Shown here: positions 57,640-64,000 of the stretch, in pieces
Layout: every line of letters starts with the position of its first letter
Numbering within the stretch: the stretch's first letter is position 1
From: Colias croceus
Lineage: Eukaryota; Arthropoda; Insecta; Lepidoptera; Pieridae
Direction: 5' to 3'
Assembly (NCBI RefSeq): GCF_905220415.1
Contig: NC_059561.1
Location: 4,480,001-4,544,000 of the forward strand
DNA: 64,000 nt
Notes under the pieces: generated by a model
Seen by the model: only the letters and a program-made list of their open reading frames with translations
Databases searched by the model: none
Told to the model about the DNA's origin: nothing
Position numbers and translations under genes: made by a program

Positions 57640-57927
57640 GCGGTTTTACTCGCCTTCCTGAGATTAGCGTGTTGAAGAAAACAAACTCTTCAGCGTTATA
57701 ATATACTAGATTTCCGCCCGCGGCAAAGAAAAGCTCGCATAGTTCCCGTTCCCGTGAGATTTCCGGGATAAAACCTATCCTATGTGTTAATCCAAGTTAC
57801 CCTCTATATGTGTGCTAAATTTCAATGTATTCGGTTCAGTAGTATTTGCGTGAAAGAGTAGGTACCAAACACACACACACACACACACACACATCCTCAC
57901 AAACTTTCGCATTTATAATATTAGTAG
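57640..57927 (+). repeat. Two retroelement tails in tandem, with (AC)n
   Basis: GTGCCCCGCGGTTTTACTCG (57633-57705, truncated) is followed by CTAGATTTCCGCCCGCGGC to CGCATTTATAATATTAGTAG with an (AC)n run near 57870-57892. Confidence 0.5.
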
Positions 57928-58649
57928 GAAGTATAGAATAAATATGTATTTGTGCACAACAGGAAATATAAACAATATACACAATTGGTAAGCAACAACC
58001 AACAAAATATTATATTGTACCAAATCGAACCGAATGCTACAAAAACATCCCAAATAAAATATAAAGAAAGTTTATTCCTTTATCCAGGCGGGAATAAACA
58101 AGTTTACAATTTAAGGACGCTGTCACAAATCTGCGTTACTCAAATTTAGGTATCTAACGTCGCCACGTGGTTCGCGGGAACATCGCGCTCACGTAAACAT
58201 AGCGCATTCCACTTTATAGACCATCTTCATACTTGATATTATTTTTATTGAAATTGATTCCAGAAGATTACTGGGAACTTTAAAAATTCATTTTGTTACT
58301 ATTATTAGTAGGTACGATCCTTATAAGTATTTTAGTGTATTCAACCAACTTAAAAAAGTGTGACTATTTTACAACAATTTGAATATGAATTGTATTATTG
58401 TATACAATATCGAAGCTTTTTAAGAAATGTATAAAATACTTTTTTAAGAATTATTATCATACTTACATAATATTATATGTTACCGGCAATATATTAAACC
58501 CGGCATTGTAAGCAATTCTTAGTAAATGTATGTTATTCCGAGAAACAGTCGGAATAAATAAATTAAATTCGTTACCACACATTCACATTACCTATATCTT
58601 TAAATATGAACTTTTCCTAAGTAGCAAACACATTTGCAAATGTGGGTGG

Positions 58650-59282
58650 TTTTTGGGGTAGCTATTAACCAATATGAGGTCAAAACTAAAATCCAAGATG
58701 GCACCGACGAAAATTTGAAATCTTTTCGTCATGGGTGTCATTTTCAAGGAGTTGGAGTAGCTATTAAATAAGTATTAATCAATATGAGGTCAAATCTAAA
58801 ATCCAAAATGGCGCCGACGACAATTTGACATCATTTCGTCACGGGTGTCATTTTCATGGTTTTTGGGGTAGCTATTAACCAATATGAGGTCAAAACTAAA
58901 ATCCAAGATGGCGCCGACAAAAATTTTATATATTTTCTTCATGGGTGTCATTTTCATGGTTATTGGGGTAGCTATTAACGAATATGAGGTCAAAACTAAA
59001 ATCCAAGATGGCGCCGACGAAAATTTTACATCTTTTCGACATGGGTGTCATTTTCATGGTTTTTGGGGTAGCTATTAACCAATATGAGGTCAAAACTAAA
59101 ATCGAAGATGGCGCCGACGAAAATTTTACATCATTTCGTCACGGGTGTCATTTTCATGGTTATTGGGGTATCTATTAACCAATATGAGGTCAAAACTAAA
59201 ATCCAAGATGGTGTCGACGAAACTTTACATCTTTTCGGCATGGGTGTCATTTTCAAGGTTTTTGAGACAGCTATTACCAAAT
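58650..59282 (+). repeat. 100-bp satellite array, forward orientation
   Basis: Six units; the marker AATATGAGGT falls at 58671, 58781, 58881, 58981, 59081 and 59181. Each unit has CAAGATGGCGCCGACGAAAA and GGGTGTCATTTTCATGG. The first two units are the most diverged and the seventh is a stub. Overlapping open frames of about 64 codons are a by-product of the 100-bp period, not genes. Confidence 0.95.
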
Positions 59283-59700
59283 CCCCAATGTAACCGTCGA
59301 TAATTAGGTATATTTTTCTTACTCCTTTAAAGTAAACTTAAATAAAATAACAAAAACGTTAACAGCCACAGTTTTGTAGAAAGTCTTAAAAAAAACAATT
59401 TTAAAGAACATTGAAATGCATATTTAGAAATTTAATATAAAACGCAACTCTGTGGCAATCATGTTAATATTCTGACAGATATTAGTAACTTTAAATATAT
59501 TCTTTAAATATATTCGCTAAACTTTATTTAAAATAAAGTTTATCTAAAACATTTAAACGAAGAGAATAAAATAAAAAAGAACGTGTGTGCCGAGAAAACG
59601 TGTCAGGAGTGAAACTTCTTTGGCGAGATTCATAGATACCAAAATCGCCGCCTTGCTCCATAACGCGACAGTATTACCATGACGCGATCTTGAAATTCGA
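59283..59700. other. Spacer between the satellite arrays
   Basis: About 290 bp of AT-rich sequence is followed by a truncated copy (59578-59700) of the GAAGTGAAACTTC repeat also seen at 31382 and 38668. The copy breaks off where the inverted satellite begins, so the array edge lies inside that repeat. Confidence 0.6.
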
Positions 59701-60515
59701 CGACCATCTTGGATTTTAGTTTTGACCTCATATTCGTTAATAGCTACCCCAAAAACCATGAAAATGACACCCATCACGAAAAATGTCAAATTTTCGTCAG
59801 CGCCATCTTGGATTATAGTTTTGACCTCATATTCGTTAATAGCTATCCCAAAAACCATGAAAATGACACCCATGATGAAAAGATGTCAAATTTTTCGTCG
59901 GCGCCATCTTGGATTATAGTTTTGACCTCATATTCGATAATAGCTACCCCAAAAACCATGAAAATGACACCCATGACGAAAAGATGTAAAATTTTCGTCG
60001 GCGCCATCTTGGATTTCAGTTTTGACCTCATATTGGTTAATAGCTACCCCAAAAACCATGAAAATGACACCCATGACGAAAAGATGTAAAATTTTTGTCG
60101 GCGCCATCTTGGATTATAGTTTTGACCTCATATTCGTTAATAGCTACCCCAAAAACCATGAAAATGACACCCATGACGAAAAGATGTAAAATTTTCGTCG
60201 GCGCCATCTTGGATTTCAGTTTTGACCTCATATTGGTTAATAGCTACCCCAAAAACCATGAAAATGACACCCATGACGAAAAGTTGTAAAATTTTTGTCG
60301 GCGCCATCTTGGATTATAGTTTTGACCTCATATTCGTTAATAGCTACCCCAAAAACCATGAAAATGACACCCATGACGAAAAGATGTAAAATTTTCGTCG
60401 GCGCCTTCTTGGATTTCAGTTTTGACCTCATATTCGGTAATAGCTACCCCAAAAACTATGAAAATGACACCCATCACGAAAAAAAGCCAAATTTTCATCG
60501 ACGCCATCTTGAATT
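59700..60515 (-). repeat. 100-bp satellite array, reverse orientation
   Basis: Eight units; TTGACCTCA markers fall at about 59721, 59820, 59921, 60021, 60121, 60221, 60321 and 60421. From 59981 on, units alternate between two types (GGATTTCAGT/TTGGTTAA and GGATTATAGT/TTCGTTAA), giving a 200-bp higher-order repeat with almost no changes between copies. Confidence 0.95.
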
Positions 60516-60519
60516 GTTT

Positions 60520-62905
60520 TACCCCACCAATCTATTCAACAACCCATAAAAAAGAGTATCTCAGGCAAGGTAATTTTAAAAACATAATTTTAAATTACAA
60601 ATAATTGGAATATGAAACTTATACAGTTTACTCATAAAAAGTATCAAATATTTCAAATCACGAAAAAGACAGTGCACGCACAATAATCTTTTTTATTTCG
60701 TTTTTATTTTTTGGCACGAGGAGCGATACACCCGTCCTTCCAAGAGCGCTTCTGAGCGCGGTCTGACGAACCGCGAGAACAAAATGTATGAAGAAATCGC
60801 CAAGTATTTTTAATTTAGCTCATTATTGAAATAAAATTTTGATTTAGATTCATAAAAATTACACCATATATAAAGGACTATATATCCCTCAATAAGATAT
60901 AGTTAAGAAGATAGATTAGGCTCTTAATTTTCCTAAAATGGTACCGGTTTAGACCCCATTTTTTTGCATTTTATGCGTTTATTGTGATGGAAAAAACGTA
61001 TTTCAGCGACAATTTTGTATGACGTCGTACAATTTTTATAAGATGAACGTAGAGCTGAATATATTACCTTTAAATTAAGATATTACTATGTTCTCACGTG
61101 TAATTGCTTTAAGTTAAAATGGTACCGAAAAACAGCGTGTTTTTGTAAAAATACGTTATAGCGTCCTTAAAGTTTGTCTCGTCGCAATATATAGTGGATT
61201 GAAAACATTTAGACAATGGAATTGTATCCAGCCGTTTTATCTATGGCTCAGGAATAAATAGCGAATATGTGAATCAATAAAGGAATAGTGCTGTGCTAAA
61301 TGCTAATATTGTTTATTGGAACATTAGACGATACTAATGCATTGAAATAAAGCAAAGATATTTCGTGATCTCCGCGCGCTAGTTGGAACTTGGATAACGC
61401 TTCGGATTTGAAAACTTACGATAAAGTGGAAAAGTAAACAAAAAAACATTTGTGCTTTTGTATGTATGTAACAAAAACTACTAGACCGATTTGAAAAGCA
61501 CTTATACCTATCGAAAGGTAGATACAACTTTACTGAGCAAAATATTTTTTATCCTGGGCCAAGCCCTAGAGCCGCTCCAGACGGTTAGTATAAACATATT
61601 ATAAAATTAAAACTTAAAGTACGTAAAATACGATGCACACACGATCGAGCCTCGAATTTGCACCTACATATTTGTTATAAGTTTCACTTAACTCAAATTT
61701 ATTTTACGCCCGAACGTAATATGCGCACGGAATTAAAATAAAGCGTAATTTTCGTTATAAATTCAAAATGGCTGCCAAAGTTCCGAGTTTGAACGAAAAT
61801 TTATATTTTAGTGCAGTCGATATGGTCTTAACCCCGGTAAAAGGTTTTTCAGCTATCTATGAAATAGTGTTACGATATGAATCTTTGTTATTAGTATTTT
61901 CGTGTTATAGTTTGTAGAAACTAATTTTCTATAGATATTAACGAAGTTTTTGTCTGTTCTGTGAAGATTTATTATAATATCTTTGTAAAACTAAGAATTA
62001 CGGATAAAAAGTTAATCGCGCAAAAAAATATTAGAGAAAAGCAGAGACATTAATTTATTAGAATTTTATGATATTTTTTTTATTTTAGGATATTAATTAT
62101 TTTCAATTCGCGAATCGCTATTAGAAATAGTTACCTTCTGTAGAAATGTATCAATTTATAAATAACCACAAACCTCCAAACTTATTCTACGGCGGTGTTG
62201 AATAATTATAAAAATAAAATTATGTTTACCATGTCATAACTCTTAACATACCAGTGAAGCCGTAATTAAAATTTAAAAATAAAATAATTTCCTACTGAAT
62301 TCCAGGAATGGCGACTAATTGAAACGAAACTAACTGCAAAGTAGACAGAAAATAAAATGAGTATAAATTAATAAGAGAAATATAGAGAAATAAATCCAGG
62401 TCCTTTTTTTACAGTCCGACGTTTCAAAGGACTTCTAACTATCGAAAGGAGAGGTGAAAGATTATTATCGTTGTTCTCTGAATTATGATTCAAGGAACTC
62501 TATGGAGTCGAGATTAAATTCTACAAATAGAACCTATGGTAAAAGTTTGTAAGGCGATGCCATCATACATGACGTATGTATAGATGTTTGTTTTATTTCA
62601 TATAAAAAATGGACAGGATTTGTATCAAATTTGATAGGATAGTTTGAATTAGCATTTTACCCGGATACCATTAAGAAGCCATGGCCTCCAGCTATAGTGT
62701 ATACCATCAAGAAGTGAATATATTCTGACAAGCTTTCCACCCACGGCTCTGCTCGATTTCACATATTTTATTGAATTCTTGTTGAAAATAAGCTTATTCA
62801 AGTTGTAGGTAGTATTTTTACGTGTTTCTCTAGTTTAGACTAAAGTCTATCGTTATACCAAATAGTTGAAGAAATTAATAAACGGAGAGAGTTATCGCTT
62901 ATATT
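60520..62905. other. Intergenic, nothing recognised
   Basis: No exon or RNA gene could be supported. A GC-richer patch near 60720-60780 and a short GTATGTATG tract near 61460 resemble edges of dispersed repeats. Confidence 0.35.
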
Positions 62906-62911
62906 ATTATA

Positions 62912-63299
62912 CAGGGTTAGTTTTCAATGACCAGCCAAAATTTAAAATTAAGATCTAGATATTAAACCATAGGTACTTATTTTGAAACATTATTGTCGAA
63001 TAAAATAAAAATAATAGCATTCATTTGAAAATGTCTTAAAAATTTCCTAAATCGTAAACACCGCCAGAATCAATGCACTTGTGTGCGTGCGCGTATCGCC
63101 AAATTTATGTGTGTGCTAACTTCTATCTATCTAGGTTGTTGAACTGAATTGTGTTTTTGTAATGTCCACACGTTCGCTTTTAAGTGGCGGAAAGGAATGA
63201 AATCTAATTAAAAAAAAATTTTTTTTTTCATTAGATCTAAAATGTTATCGATTCTGAACCATTTCTGAAAATTTGGCCGGTCATTGAAAACGAACCCTG
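62912..63299. mobile_element. 388-bp MITE, TA target site
   Basis: The ends are inverted repeats: CAGGGTTAGTTTTCAATGAC and CAGGGTTCGTTTTCAATGAC (complement), continuing CCRGCCAAAWTTT. TA lies on both sides (62910-62911 and 63300-63301), as for Tc1/mariner-type MITEs. Confidence 0.8.
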
Positions 63300-63632
63300 T
63301 ATTAGTAAGGATAAATATAAAACTATTAAACAAAACCTTTAAACAGTTACAAAGCAATAGAGTAATCAATATGTACTAGATTAGAACGTTAGTTGTTTTT
63401 ATATAAATTGTCTACCCGTTGTGTACAGGTAATTGCTTTCCTCAGTGAAACTAGAATTGCCAAGAGAATAAATATCGGAAGGACACTGAACAAATAAACT
63501 TGTAACTGTAGCTTGTGATTCGATAAATATTTTTCTAGATGGTACTATGTATCTTCAATTATCACGAGTTTTAGGTGGAATAATTCAGTTGCGAATCGGT
63601 TTTGTATTATTTAAATGCCAGCTAGCAATACA

Positions 63633-63857
63633 AGACAAGCTGTGCCGCGCGGTTTTACCCGCGAACTAACGTACGGGTAGGTAAAAGCAAGACTTGATAG
63701 GGCTTATGGGATATTCTGGTAAAGGCTTCATCACTGCCAAGTACCTATCATTAAAATCTGTTGAGTTGTTTTTGCGAGAAAGAGTAACAATTTTATAGCT
63801 CTCCATCAATAAAAATTCTGACAAATTTTAGTGTTCCTAATATTAGTAGGATAGAAG
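63633..63857 (+). repeat. Dispersed retroelement tail, family 3
   Basis: GCTGTGCCGCGCGGTTTTAC, TCACTGCCAAGTACCTATC, GCGAGAAAGAGTAACAA and an ending CTAATATTAGTAGGATAG. Relative at 21098-21312. Confidence 0.5.
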
Positions 63858-64000
63858 GATTTTTTACATTCATTAGTACGTAAAAATACTCTTTCTATCC
63901 TTGATTAAATAAACTAATTAATCCACCTACTTTAATTATAAATCACTAGAAATGCATAAAGTATTAATTATTGCCCTAAACGCAAGCGCTTGTCCTTATA

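Noticed and set aside
58650..60515. CRISPR-like array.
   Set aside because: Units are contiguous 100-bp repeats without unique spacers, and the genome is eukaryotic.
58796..60549. Many overlapping 60- to 126-codon open frames on both strands.
   Set aside because: They are frame echoes of a 100-bp satellite; the same peptide recurs in shifted frames on both strands.

Overview
The window reads as a nuclear genomic segment of a butterfly or moth (Lepidoptera). It is AT-rich, its genes are split into short exons with GT-AG introns, and it is full of short elements typical of lepidopteran genomes: CCCGCGG-type SINE/LINE tails ending in 'TTATAATATTAG', small Helitrons with A^TC...CTAG^T ends, Harbinger, hAT and TA-target MITEs, and tRNA-derived SINEs. 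No bacterial, viral or organellar gene was seen. Subfamily, species and chromosome cannot be fixed from sequence alone.

Two genes can be built. (1) A Wnt ligand gene on the plus strand, with seven coding exons between 15109 and 28957, gives 336 residues of mature Wnt including the acylated-serine loop and the cysteine-rich C-terminus. By elimination within the lepidopteran Wnt set it is most likely WntA. The first coding exon (signal peptide) is not securely located. A TATA-less promoter candidate with CCAAT boxes, an initiator and a correctly spaced DPE lies at 14257-14405, about 0.7 kb upstream of the first recognised exon. (2) A chitin deacetylase of the short, secreted gut type (CE4 domain only, no chitin-binding domain) lies on the minus strand in six exons from 41178 to 37749 and encodes a complete 383-residue protein. 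Directly downstream, at 35644-34243, is a decayed tandem paralogue: exons 5 and 6 keep exactly the functional lengths (138 and 75 nt), but exon 4 is split by an insertion and exon 6 has an in-frame stop.

Layout: 1-14.2 kb is gene-free upstream sequence with several TIR elements (4.35-6.86, 7.06-7.55, 11.5-13.1 kb). 14.2-29 kb is the Wnt gene, with large introns hosting a 1.9-kb TIR element (18.5-20.4 kb, itself containing a Helitron and a LINE tail) and a 1.2-kb one (26.3-27.5 kb). 29-31.8 kb holds a THAP-domain relic and a textbook hAT MITE with 8-bp target duplications. 34.2-41.2 kb is the chitin deacetylase pair. 41.2-64 kb is gene-free and repeat-rich, with a dead Helitron Rep fragment (51.5 kb), a Harbinger MITE (55.9 kb) and, at 58.65-60.52 kb, two oppositely oriented arrays of a 100-bp satellite.

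The most interesting observations are: decayed partial duplicates of Wnt exons lying just upstream of the true exons; the head-to-head satellite arrays, which could fold into a long hairpin; several transposons packed with a repeated 'word' specific to each element; and a cluster of perfect or near-perfect palindromes between 36.5 and 55.7 kb. The two genes need not be functionally linked: one is a signalling ligand, the other a matrix-modifying enzyme.
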